A stretch of 54,785 nt of DNA, taken from positions 119,192 through 173,976 of the forward strand of contig LSYV01000040.1 in assembly GCA_001584585.1 (NCBI GenBank), read 5' to 3'. This DNA comes from Gonium pectorale (taxonomy: Eukaryota > Chlorophyta > Chlorophyceae > Chlamydomonadales > Volvocaceae). The notes under the pieces were generated by a model, which saw only the letters and a program-made list of their open reading frames with translations, had not been told where the DNA came from and did no database searches. This document shows, piece by piece, positions 32,169 through 43,011 of this stretch. Made by a program: the position numbers and the translations under genes. Within the stretch, counting starts at the first letter, position 1; each line of letters begins with the position of its first letter.

Positions 32169-34363
32169 GTGGGATGCGCTGCGGGCAGCGGTGTTTGGCG
32201 ATGGCAGCTGTGCCCGTCGCATGCGCAAGCGATGGGGGCCGTCGCAAGTGTTTTTGGTGATCGCTTGATCATGCAGGCTTGGCGCTATCCCGCGAGGGGA
32301 GTTCTTTAGCTGCAATTTTGCCTCGTGCCGTGCCTGAAGCTATGATGCATAGCCCGCACCGGCACCGCACGCAGAACTGAGCTCGTGTTTGGCCCGGCGC
32401 ACTACCTGTGCATCTGCCAAAAGCATGACGATTGAAAGAGAATATGGCATCTGCAATTGGTCCTTGCGCGATCCGCGGTTTCCTGTGCGCCTTCTGAAGT
32501 CCTTTGCGACACGCAAGAGCAGTCTGTGGCGACCATTCATGGTGCTTTGCAGCCCCTGTCGTTCTTTGTCCGAGATCTACCAGTGGGGAAATTCTTAGCA
32601 ACTAAATGCTTACCGCGTGCATGTCCCAGAGAGCAGGTCGTCGCCATTATACAAGCAGGGTCTCCCTCTCTGGTTGATTCGGTCGTTTAGGTTTTCGTTG
32701 GCAATTGTATACCTATTCTTGTGGCCTGTCATGCCGGCGCGCCCGCCCTCGGGGCGCGGCGCTTGCAGAGCTGTGTGTAATTGCTTTTTTGGGGCACACC
32801 CGGACGCGAGTTCGCCTGTGGCAGATGGGGTCTGTCGCGGGGTACAAGCCGGCACGCCAGGATCCGTGTGGGCGGGTGGAGCGTTGCCGTTGATGTGCGC
32901 AAATGATGCAGGTGCAGGAGGGGTCCATGCAGGTGCGGCCGTGTGGGGGCCCGTTCGCCGCTTGCCGGAAGCGAGTAATGACTTGCTGGTTCACGTTGTG
33001 TCCATCGCTTCTAGTGTGTCGTGGGCCCTTCGCGGATCGCGTGTCGAGCTGGAGGTGAGTCGCGGCGGTGTGGTGCCTTCTTCCCTTGCCATATAGTTTT
33101 TTTTGCTGAATAATGCCATCTGATTTTGTCGGGCTCCATCCCCATGGGACCAGGTAGCGCATTGGATTGCGTCACTACGGTGAGCACGTGCCGAGGAACA
33201 TTGGAAGTGCGCGGATAGAATTCGTACGTCCGCTCCTGAGGCCACGAGACCCATGGGGTCAACATCTTGTGTGGACTCCGGTGTTGAGGCTTGGCATATA
33301 CGGCGCTTCTCTGCCCGTCTGTCATTGTGCGTGATTGTCCCCATGTACCGTGGTGAGCCATGGGTTGACCCAGTTTGCATTGGTTGCTTGCACCACCTAC
33401 AGACTCATGCTCAGCCCAGCATGAACTTTGTTGACTATACAATGGGGTTCATTTGGGGTTGCGTGAGGAGCTACAACTACATCTCTCGTTTGTCGGATAC
33501 ACGCGCAAATATTTTCATGGAATGTTGTTTGTAAATGCACCTGGCGGTGCCGCCCTTCATCTTGCCATGGCCGAGCCAGAAGGTAGTCTGCATATTCATG
33601 CGCACGATGCCACGGGTGCGCGAGAGGGCACCATGAGCCTGATTCGGATAGCAATCCCCAACCGAAGCTTCAGGTATTCGGTTCCAACCCAGCAAGCATA
33701 TGCCCACGTCAGTCCAGAACATGAATTGAAACCTGTTTGTTTGGCCTGAGGCCGCGGCGATGTGGCCCACTCAGCTTCAGCATGCCTGGGCGTGAGGACC
33801 CCCCCCCACCCCATCCGTACCGGCACTGGGCTTTCACAGGTGTGCTCCATCAGATACCGTACTACATGCACGATATGGTTTTGGAGAGCCGACGTGTGCA
33901 GATCCCCTGCTCGTAACTCGCTACGTAGGTGCGTATGGCACCTTGGCTGAGAATCTAACAACAGGATAACAACGCTGCACAATAGGGCGCATCATATGAA
34001 CGTGAAGCACTGGCCGGCAGGTTAGTGCATGGGCCTCCCGCGTAGAGTCGTCGAACAGAGAGCTCTGCCCCTATCCCGTCCACCCGGGACCGCCCCTTGC
34101 TACGTCTCTCCTTCTGACGCAAGCTGATCACGCGGCGCCCCACGACGGACCCACCCCGGGTATGGTTCTTCCGAACCGCAGCCTCACAAGGTCCCAATCC
34201 TCCTTCGCAACCCAACTCTCAAGCCGGACCGATCGCTTACGGGTGCCAGAATGCGGCCATCTCCCAACCGTGTCCTGCAACAGCTGCGGCTCGCTTGCAA
34301 TCCGCACGGCGCTCGGGCACCTAAGCGGCTCGACCTCGCGATCGCGGCCACAAGAGGCACCTC
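32169..34363. other. Convergent intergenic region, 2.2 kb
   Basis: Contains the RINGv 3' UTR, with TGTAA at 32776-32780, and the 3' UTR of the XRCC4-like gene on the other strand. Another + TGTAA is at 33530-33534. No protein family or RNA gene is recognised. Confidence 0.5.
32776..32780 (+). terminator. Polyadenylation signal TGTAA (RINGv gene)
   Basis: First clear TGTAA after the preferred stop at 32168, followed by a T-rich run. Confidence 0.4.
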
Positions 34364-37300
34364 TCACCGGCCTCGTCGCCCGCCGGCGGGCCCCAAACCT
34401 AGCACTGCGTCGTCGTCCTCCTCCTCGTCCGTGCCTCCCTCGTACACAACCATGGCCTGCATGGGCACAGGTGCCGCAACGCCCACAGCTGGCACTGGTG
34501 TCACCGCAGCCGCTGGCGGCCTCAGGTGAAGCGGCGGCGCCGATGGCTGCTGTATTGCGGCTCCGTGGCCTGCCCCTGCATCGTGGCGCGCTTGGGGCTG
34601 CCTTGGCGGGAAAAGAGGTTGCAGCGGCGATAGCGGCGCCAGGGATGTGGCCCCTTTGCCGGTGCCGACAGCGCCGGCGGCACTGCCCACAACGCGCTCC
34701 GCGGGCTGCGTCTCCGCCATCATTAAGTCCTGCACAGCATGCAGCGACCCAGACGCATTTAGACGACCTAGATGGATTAATGCTGTTTCTCGAACCTAAG
34801 ACCCAAAGCGCAGACGAGGGCTTCGGCAAGTGCCATCCGGCACTCAACCCTCCATCAGCACGCCTTCAGACCGCACATCTCTACACATTCCCGCTTGCTT
34901 CATTACAACACACACCGGCCTTCCATCGGCATCCCATCGGCAGCTCGCTGCTTCGGCTGCCCCACGACCACCAAGCGGCCTCCCAGCCCGCGGCCAGCCA
35001 GCGAGCCACCACCCACCTCGTCCAGCTGCGTATGCCCCAGGCTCGCGTACGTGCCGCCACCGCCACCAGCGCCTCCGCCCGCCGCGGCGTCGACAGAGAA
35101 GCCCGACGGCCCGACGGCCGGCGCCAGGGCCCCACCTGCGGGGGCCGACGCGGCCGCTGCGTGCAAGGGCGCTGCGTGCGGCCGGCTGGCCTCTGGCGGC
35201 AGAGCGTTGAAACCCACCCTCGGAGCCAGATCATAATCCAGATCCATCAGCTCCTCGAGTCCACCTTGTTGTCGGAACTCGACAGGCCCTGAAGCTGGTG
35301 CCGTACGGGGCGCCGTCGCCGGCGCTGACGCTGGGGGTGTCGCCGCTGCCGCTGCCGCGGTAGCAGTTGCGGTCGGGCCACGTGGCCCCTCCACTGGCGC
35401 GGGTGGCGCCAACACGGCTGCATCGCGCTCCTGCCGCCCGTACATGAGCGGCATGGAGGGGCCTGCAGCCAGCAAAAAAACTGAATGAAGCTGCCGTCCA
35501 TTACACGAACGGTTGCGGGTCGCTGGGTGCCATGGCAAGCACCCTCCGCCAGTAGATAAGCTACAAGTTTCCTGCCGTCTAACGGGGCATAGATCACTGG
35601 CAAAGTGCAAGTGCGGTGTAAACCAAACCCTGTCGGTTCGCTCTGCGCATGCAATGAATCACATCCCAACCAAACCGGAAGCCATCTAGTCATCAGCAAA
35701 CGCGGCCCGACCGCTGCCCCTCGTGGACCACACGCCTCCACGGCACACCCACTGTGCCGTTCGTGGAATCCGCCGCAGCGCTCGCATTCTCACCGCTCGC
35801 CTCACCGCCGCCATCGCGCCCGGGGACCCCCTCCTGCCGGCCCGCTGTCTGCATAGCCGTCTCGGGTGCCTCAAGCTCCGGCTCGGCCTCCTCCTCATTG
35901 TCCGTGTGCTGCGCCTCCGCCTCCGCCTGTGTTTGCGCACCGCGACTGGTGGCGAGGATGCGTGAATCACTACATCACGGGACCGCTCACCCAGGTGACT
36001 CGCTCACCCACATGCTACGGCGCCCCCTCTCCCGCCCCCGTCGCCGCCACCCACCAACTCCTCCTGCGCCGCCTTGAGCTGCGCCTCCAACTCCTTGATC
36101 CGCTGGCGCTGCTCGATAAGCTTGTCCTTTTTGGCATCCAGCACCAGGGCAAACTACTGCAGCGCGGGTTTGCGGGGAACACGAACAAGTGGGGCGACGC
36201 TAAGGCGGCCGGTCCGTGACTACCCTTCCGCTATGCCGCCATACCCACCACTACCGTATGCAGGATCCGCCGTCGAATTAGATCTCTATTCGAGCAATCT
36301 TTGGGCAATCGTCACGAGAAAGGGATTGTCGCGTCGGCCCACCCCACCTTTATGTGCAGCTCCTCGATCAGCCCCTTGTGTTTCTCCGTCACCTCCTGCA
36401 GCTCTTGCCGCGTGCGCGTGAGGGCGGTGGTGGTGCGGCTGAGCTGCGAGTCGAGCTGCCGACACGACACCTGCGGGCGGTGGCCGACGCGTCAGCATCG
36501 GCAGCCAGGAGGGAGCCACAGAGCCGCCTGGGCAGCCAAGCCACTGATGTGCGCCTCACGCGGCGCAGTACGCAGGTGCTGCGGAATCGAGGGGCCCGCA
36601 GCCGGACAAAGGCATTGGCTGGGAGCCGTACAGAGACCCCGTGTCCCGCCTCTCGCCGCGCCAGCACGCCTGCTTTGCAGCAGCAGCTCTCCCTAACGGG
36701 CCGCGCGCTCGGAACGCGTGTCCAGCCGCAAGCATCGGCACCGCTGCCGTTCCACCCCGGCCACTCGCCGTGTACGCCGCAGCCTCACCAGCAGGCGATA
36801 GCAGCTCTCCCAGACGGTGGACAACATGTTGGAAAGCTCCGCGACGTCACCCGGCCCCAGGGGTTCCAGCTTCACGGCCTGATACGCCGGGGTGCTCATG
36901 CCCACGACCTCCGCAGGGCATTCCCACGTCAGCTTCACCCGCGGAAGAGAGAGGGGGCGAGGGCGAGGGTGATAAAGCAAGCGGAGTGATTGGGGCTAAG
37001 AGGACAGGCAAGCCGCTAGGGGCGCATGCCGGCAGGTGAGGTGGGGTTCAAAGGCGCAGGCGCACTATGGGTGGAATGCGGTGCTCTGCCGCCCACGTAC
37101 GGGGTACAGGACGGGAGGGCTTGTCAGGGAACGGAGAGGGACAGAGGTCCTCCGTGCCTTCATTATCAGCTATGTGGATTTGCACGTACCCATCGGCATC
37201 AACTCGATGCGGGGTCAGTGGCCCACATCAGTCCCCCGCGGGTGGGGCCCGCGGCTTTCTCACCGGATAGGTGCCTTCCAGGGGCTGCCACAACCCGCAG

Positions 37301-38139
37301 CAGTCCCACAAGAACGTAAGCCGGAAGAAGCTTGTGGCAACAGCTTCCATAGCCAATGTCTACGGCAATTTCTGCGAGGCTTTCCGTTCAGAGGCCGCTG
37401 AAGGCACCTAGCACACCGCGAACCTCCGGTCGGCTCAACATCGAATGCCCGACACCGGGCCTTGGCCCCAACGTCCATTCCTATCCGAGCTGAAGCGCCA
37501 CGCACCTCTCCCGACTTAATGTCAAATTTGAAATTGACGCCAGCCGGCTGCACCTCACTGGCTAGGGCCCATTGGGCCAGCGGGATCCACAGCTCCGGTT
37601 TGATCCAGCGTTGCTGCTTGCGGAGGCCTGGGAGGGACAGCGGAGTACAAAAGCAGGTAGGGTTGTTCAGCCTGGTGAGCAGTAGGGATGTGGCGCACAG
37701 ATCTGCCTGGTGGGTGGGGGTTGAGCCTGATGTGGACTCAGCGCCAAGGTTGGCCAACCGGAGTGACCCCCCGCTTTGTCCTGGTGCGCGGAAGGCTGCA
37801 AGGCTCGATACCAGATGGCAACGGCCTTGCCAAATGCGCAGGGCGAAGACGGGTGAAGGTGATAACGGTCAGCCCCGCACCAGAGGAAGGTAAGCTATAC
37901 CGCGCGTGCCAAGCCCATCATCCCGCTGTGTACGTCCCAAAGTACGCACCCATTCCCAGCCTTCGAAAGCCGATTTGGTACCTACCCCGGCCGACGAACG
38001 TGCACATGGAGCCGGGGTGAAAGAGTGTTACGTCAAAACCATCCTGATCCGCATCGGAGCCCCAGCGCACGAGTGTAAAGCACCGGCCGGCGGGGGTCTC
38101 GATCGCGCGTGCGTAAAGCCGTTTAAGCTCGGGCTCCAT
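34364..38139 (-). CDS. XRCC4: XRCC4-like DNA double-strand-break repair protein
   Basis: Scaffold that binds and stabilises DNA ligase IV in non-homologous end joining, in the nucleus. Exons: 38139-37986, 37627-37506, 36932-36789, 36470-36348, 36153-36055, 35926-35806, 35462-34972, 34729-34364; phases close at 539 residues. Head domain (about 1-140): CFTLVRWGSDADQDGFDVTLF, then GVNFKFDIKSGELTWEC and a helix DVAELSNMLSTVWESCYRLL, matching the XRCC4 beta-sandwich order. Coiled coil (141-214): QLSRTTTALTRTRQELQEV and ALVLDAKKDKLIEQRQRIKE, close to the XRCC4 LVLNxKKxKIRxL helix. Then an acidic Glu-rich segment, a ~165-residue Ala/Pro/Gly region and a C-terminal YEGGTDEEEDDD stretch reminiscent of the YDESTDEE of animal XRCC4. 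It is longer than human XRCC4 (336) because of the low-complexity insert. A second in-phase donor extends exon 6 by 12 bases. Confidence 0.75.
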
Positions 38140-38460
38140 TCGGTCTCGGGCCTCCTCTCTTGTGGGTTCCTCGGCTTCCCGGCAGGCTGACAATATAAGT
38201 TTGCGTGGATGTTTTAGAAGCAGACCTACCACGTAAGTACCGGCCTAAAAACAGCCTTACAGCCGTACATCCGTCTCCGTGCTGTGTCCATAACCATATA
38301 AAAACACTTTGGCAGTTCGCTGGCATGGTGTCTCGATTTCGGAAGGAATTTCGCTGCTAAGCGGAGGCGTTTCATACACCCACATCCGACCCCGAACAAG
38401 CGCCCTTCGTCTCGCCCGGGCCGTCGGCCCAGCTGCTGGCCGCTTCGAGCTCTCACAGCC
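38140..38460. promoter_or_regulatory. Bidirectional promoter, XRCC4-like and C2 genes
   Basis: The 321 bases between the two start codons form a shared promoter. TATAAAA at 38297-38303 on the + strand lies about 160 bases before the C2 start and is a reasonable TATA box. If the XRCC4-like gene has an upstream start, part of this could be coding for it. Confidence 0.55.
38297..38303 (+). promoter_or_regulatory. Candidate TATA box for the C2 gene
   Basis: TATAAAA within otherwise GC-rich DNA, upstream of the ATG at 38461. Confidence 0.45.
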
Positions 38461-40622
38461 ATGGCGGTCACCGAGTATTTGGCGCGCCTGACCATTGTAT
38501 CTGCGAACGACCTGCCCAAGACCGATAGGCTCTCCAAGATAGACCCATACTTTGTTATCAACGTCAATGGGCAGCAGTTTAAGACGTCAGTGAAGGACGA
38601 CAACGAGAACCCTGTGTTCAATGAGTCGTTTTACCCGCGGGTGCAGCGGGGCGGCCAGGGGCTGCTCTCGGGCCAACTCGAGCTTCACCTCTACGACGAG
38701 GACACGTTCTCGGACTCGTATGTGGCCAAGTACGCCTACGACCTGTCCACATTTACCCCATCACAGTTGGACAAGCCCTTGACCTTCAACCTGGAATACG
38801 TCAAGGACAAGTATAAGTCCCAGAACAGGAGTCCCACAATTACTATCAAGTTGGACGGGCTGGTGCAAAGCTTCAGCTCGCTACGCACGATGTTCGCAGC
38901 CATGCCGGGCTTTCTCACAAACGACGTCAACCACGCCTGCTACATCCCCATCCAGGAGTCGAACGGACTCATTTATGTCGGGGTGGAGTATGAGGCAAAC
39001 GGCAAGATAGACTTCAAGGTCTACCTGACACGCCCGGGGGCGCCCCTCTACCTGGACATGCTCGTGCTCTCCGGCCGTCAGTACACCAAGGTCTGACCCC
39101 GCCTGCCTATCCGGGCCGCCCTCATTCCAGCGGCTGCATGCGCAGTGCGTTGCTGTGCCGTCCCCGCGATGGGCAGAGTGGGGGTTTAGTACCGGCCTTT
39201 TGGTCCCCAAGGGCGCATTGCTGCTACTCACCGCTGATGCGCTGCTGTCACATATCGCGGTTCCTCGCTTCTTAACGCCCGCAGGTCCGGCGGCGGCTGT
39301 ACAAGGACGGCCATATGGTCACGCCAGGGCTGGTTGTCTTTGAGGAGCTCAAGGTGGACGACGTGCCGCTCAACATGGATTTCAACCAGCTGGGCCTCAT
39401 CGTGTTTGACTCGCAGCAGCTCTCGCGGACCAACGCAGACCAGGTGGTCACGGCGCACGGCTGGAAGGGCGCCATGACCTTCGCCATGGTGAGGGGCGAG
39501 CGGACGGGCAGGCAGACTACTGATGAATGTGTTAGGGGTGTTGAGGAAAGAGCGTGGCAGAGGGCTTGGGGACCTTTGACATTAGGGGCTGGGTTTCCTC
39601 CTTTGTGTCGCTATGCCACTTGAATGCGGTTATTAGGGTCGGCAATGGCCGCTGCGGAACCACAGCGGTGTCCCATGGTCGCAAGGTCATGCTTGCCCTG
39701 GGAGCATGCTCCCCCTGGTGTGTGTGTGGGTGATCCGACTTGCCTCTATGCCATTTGCAATGTAGGCAACCAAAGTCCTGCACAACGTGGAGATCGACAT
39801 GCACAACCAGGTTGGTGTGAGCACTGACATGGCACGCACTGGGTACTCACTTCATAATGGTGCTCCTCAACCATCTAACTTGCCACCGCCCAACCCCTCA
39901 TCCGTCCTGCATGCCCCTCGGCCGACCTTGCCTCGCACTGTCCGTGTCTGTGCTTTTCGGCCCTGTGGCGAGCGTACTGCCACCCGTGTGGCGTCCTCCC
40001 AGGTGCTCCTGTTCCTTCCTGCCATCGTGCTTGCGTTCGCCCGGACATAGCCGTCCATATCTGAGTTCAGTATCTGCTTTATTCGGCTCCTCAGGAGATC
40101 TACATGACAGTGGACCCCGGGGAAACTCTGCTGCTAGTCGACTACGACAAAGACGACGCTGACATCAAGCTCGCGGTGCTGGCCAACCCCAGCACCACCA
40201 ACAAGGCTTATGACCTGACCGTCCGCGGGCAGAACGTCAAAAAGATGACCGAGCTGTACGTGCCACCAGTGCCCAAGCTGGGCGGTCGCGTGCAGGTAAG
40301 GACTGAGAGGCGTGCAGCTCCATGGGACGGAGGCGCCAGGCGGGATATGGCGAATTGGGGCTTCGATCTTCGCGACACAGTTGTTTCTGAGTCTGGGGTG
40401 GATTTAAGGAATGGCCTCCACATGTACTTGGGTCCGCCACGGATGAGCACGAAGGGCTGAATGTATGTACGCGCGCTCCTCAACGCTGTGCAGGTGACGC
40501 GCCTGTTTGAGCTCGACGACTTGCAGTATGGCACCCGCTTCGAGGACATTGAGATCCTGCGGTACCAGCTCTCGAACCCTCGCCAATACACCATCCAGGG
40601 CATCACGCGCCTCATGGGCTAA
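38461..40622 (+). CDS. C2-domain protein with uncharacterised C-terminal half
   Basis: Probable Ca2+/phospholipid-responsive protein. Exons: 38461-39090, 39285-39488, 39766-39810, 40095-40295, 40494-40622; phases close at 402 residues. The first exon could be read as a complete 211-residue protein ending in TGA at 39096, but AAG|GTCTGA is a donor and the downstream exons continue in frame. Residues about 5-125 are a C2 domain: LTIVSANDLPKTDRLSKIDPY, then DDNENPVFNESF and LYDEDTFSDSYVAKY; the loop Asp residues for Ca2+ are present. Residues about 140-402 hold no domain I recognise; they look globular and beta-rich, e.g. EIYMTVDPGETLLLVDYDKD and YDLTVRGQNVKKM. No membrane span. Divergent from the XRCC4-like gene. 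Confidence 0.82.
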
Positions 40623-41811
40623 CTGTATCCACAACCTGTTGTGCACCCTCGCTTGCTGTTTGCATACCCGAAAACGGCTTGTTTCCTTCTTACTGGTGCA
40701 CATCAATACCAACTTGCGGGGAAGGTGGCGGGGACACATTTGCCAGGTTTTGACATGGAAGGGACATGGAGCCTATTACTGACGTGACGACTGGCGCTGA
40801 AAGGTCGGTTTACATGCGCAAGTCACAACGTACAGGAACACTATTGACCGCCCGCGCAACCTTATGGAATTACGGGTTGCCCTGTTGATCTTGCAACCAG
40901 CTTGACGTAGGCACAAGTTGTTAGTCCACGACGACTGCAAACACCAGGACCGCTCTCGTTCCTGACAGCCATGGCCCGCTGTTGTCCATACGCGGCTTGG
41001 GAGCAGGGATTTCATCCTCACATGACGCGTGCGAACCATGTTTGCTGTGTGCGATACCGGGAGCCGCAGCAATGGGGCTTCTCCTTCAATCGTGCAGTGG
41101 TTTTGGGTGGGTCTCAACAATTGGTGGGTGGCCCGGTTTGAGATCGGAGTTGCATGCATGTCAGCCTTGCCATGAGATACTGGCCCTAATGTGCCCTTGT
41201 GTCGCTGTGTGTTCATGTATCGTACACGTGTGCCTAGTCATGCTTCGCCATACATAATTGGGTTGTGGGCCGGTTTCTCGTCGTTCGGCGTTCGGCCGCG
41301 GTGGTATGACGGCGGTTTTGATGCAGCTTACTGTGTCGTCATGGGAAAGCATCGGTCGTGATGTTATGCCTGTGTTTCATTGGGTGACCCGCCGGGTGAA
41401 GGTGAGTTGGTCAGGGGGAGGGCGAGGGAGGGACACTGAAATGCCCCGTGCTTCAGCTTTGATGGCCGGGCCTTGGCTTTGAGCCGATCGGCTGAGTTGA
41501 GACGCTGTACGGTCCTGCTGTCGTACGTGAGGCTGCATATTTATGCGTTTGTAGTGGATATGTATGGATGGGTTCTTCCAGCGTGGGTTAAATACATGGG
41601 CCGACGCTGATCTGGCGTGTGCGGTAGGGGTGTCAGGGCGTTAGCACAACTCACAGCATTTAGGCGACATGGATGAAGAACAACACGAATGTGTGTTAAC
41701 ATGAGGATATTTAGGCCAGGGCTTTTGGCGCATTCGGTTGCATGACGGTGTCTTGGGCTGAATGGCATCATGTTTCGATTCGACCCGAGTTACGTTGTTT
41801 TAGTTGCAAAT

Positions 41812-41816
41812 TGTAA
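41812..41816 (+). terminator. Candidate polyadenylation signal TGTAA
   Basis: First TGTAA found on the + strand after the C2 gene, about 1.2 kb past its stop; long but possible for this lineage. Confidence 0.35.
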
Positions 41817-41850
41817 CATGAACTCCACGTTCGTGCCAAAAGGGGCTGTC

Positions 41851-41888
41851 ATTGGAGCGGCCAAGTGGCTGGGGTTGGCCGCTCCAAT
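41851..41888. repeat. Perfect 14-bp inverted repeat (hairpin)
   Basis: ATTGGAGCGGCCAA (41851-41864) is exactly complementary to 41875-41888, with a 10-base loop. It lies 35 bases downstream of a TGTAA. Confidence 0.9.
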
Positions 41889-42309
41889 CCACATTCCCTG
41901 GTCTGCCACGCCGGAAAGCATTAGTTGGTGCCCAAGGTGGGACGGATGATTGCGGCACATCAACTTTTGCCGCTTAGATGCGGCATGAGCGAAGCGAGTA
42001 TAGCCTCTAAGCTAGGTTCCGAAAGGCAGCCTTCGGCTTGTCAGTTAGTGGCCCCGGTCACCGAGGCAACCGTTCTCTGTTGTTACCACTCCTGCTCCTA
42101 TTGTTCGGCATTCCGCCTACACTAAAAGGAGCTTGTTTGCTCGCATCTCCCGCCCAGCCTCCCGAGTTTTGCTGCTCGGCCCAGGCTGCACGAATCACTA
42201 GCAGGAAGCCGGCGCGCGGGCAGGCGAAGAAACCAGGCAGGAAGCGGCTTCGGCAGTCGCACCGGGCGGCCTCGGGTCCCGGCTGAGCAGCTGAGAGTGT
42301 TCCGCGTTG

Positions 42310-42336
42310 CCCAGGGGGGGAACCAGTCCCCCTGGG
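42310..42336. repeat. 9-bp inverted repeat
   Basis: CCCAGGGGG (42310-42318) pairs with CCCCCTGGG (42328-42336) across a 9-base loop. It is GC-rich and could be chance. Confidence 0.7.
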
Positions 42337-43011
42337 AAGGAGCACCGCTGGTGCATCCCGGTTTGCCCGTTGAGGGGGCTGTCTGTGCGCCGTGTCTTGG
42401 CGGCGCTAGCTTTGCTGTGCCTGCGTGTTGTGGTTCGGGCCGGCCTGTGGGTCGCGCCCGGTCTGAATTGCACTGCTGCGCACCTGCCGTGCGCGTCGCG
42501 CTGCTGTTCGGTTTGCGTGCACTCGAGCTTCCCCTGCTGTGTAAGGCCCAATCCCAGTCAGAGCCGCCCTCCACTTTCGGCACTCAGTGGCTGCACCCCG
42601 TCTCTCCGTTTCCACCCTTACAAGCCTTAGAAGGCTATAGTTCAGAACGCAATGCGCGAGCGGGCACGGCCTAGGGTGATGAAACCGGAGCCGGGGCTGG
42701 CCCCACCGACCCCTGGGCCGCAATAGTTGTTCGAGCATTGCGATGTATGGCGAGCAGTAATCTTAAGATACCCTTCAAACCGTAACCGGAGCAGAGACCA
42801 TGCAGCAACTCCTGCTCCTGGGTTGCACGGGTTGCTGGGCTCAACGCAAACTTCAACAGTCAACAGTCGCAAGCTCCTTCATAGCAAGAAACCTTCCATG
42901 ATATTATCTGCGTACAGGTAGTTCAATCGATGAAGTGAGCAACACAATTTGAGATCGGATGCCGCAACCACCAGCCGAAGCCTAGGGCTCTGAATAAGGT
43001 TCTAAAGAGAA

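Larger units (their letters stand above)
40623..43011. other. Intergenic region C2 gene to NUP58
   Basis: 2.4 kb without a supported gene. A TGTAA at 41812-41816 may end a long C2-gene 3' UTR. A perfect 14-bp hairpin (41851-41888) and a 9-bp hairpin (42310-42336) lie in it. The final ~100 bases before 43012 should hold the NUP58 promoter/5' UTR; no TATA box is obvious. Confidence 0.5.

Noticed and set aside
35247..35741. 164-codon minus frame beside the XRCC4-like exon
   Set aside because: Wrong frame relative to the phase-consistent exon 35462-34972; out-of-frame shadow.
38461..39096. C2 gene as a single-exon 211-residue protein
   Set aside because: AAG|GTCTGA is used as a donor and four more exons continue in perfect phase; kept only as a possible intron-retention isoform.
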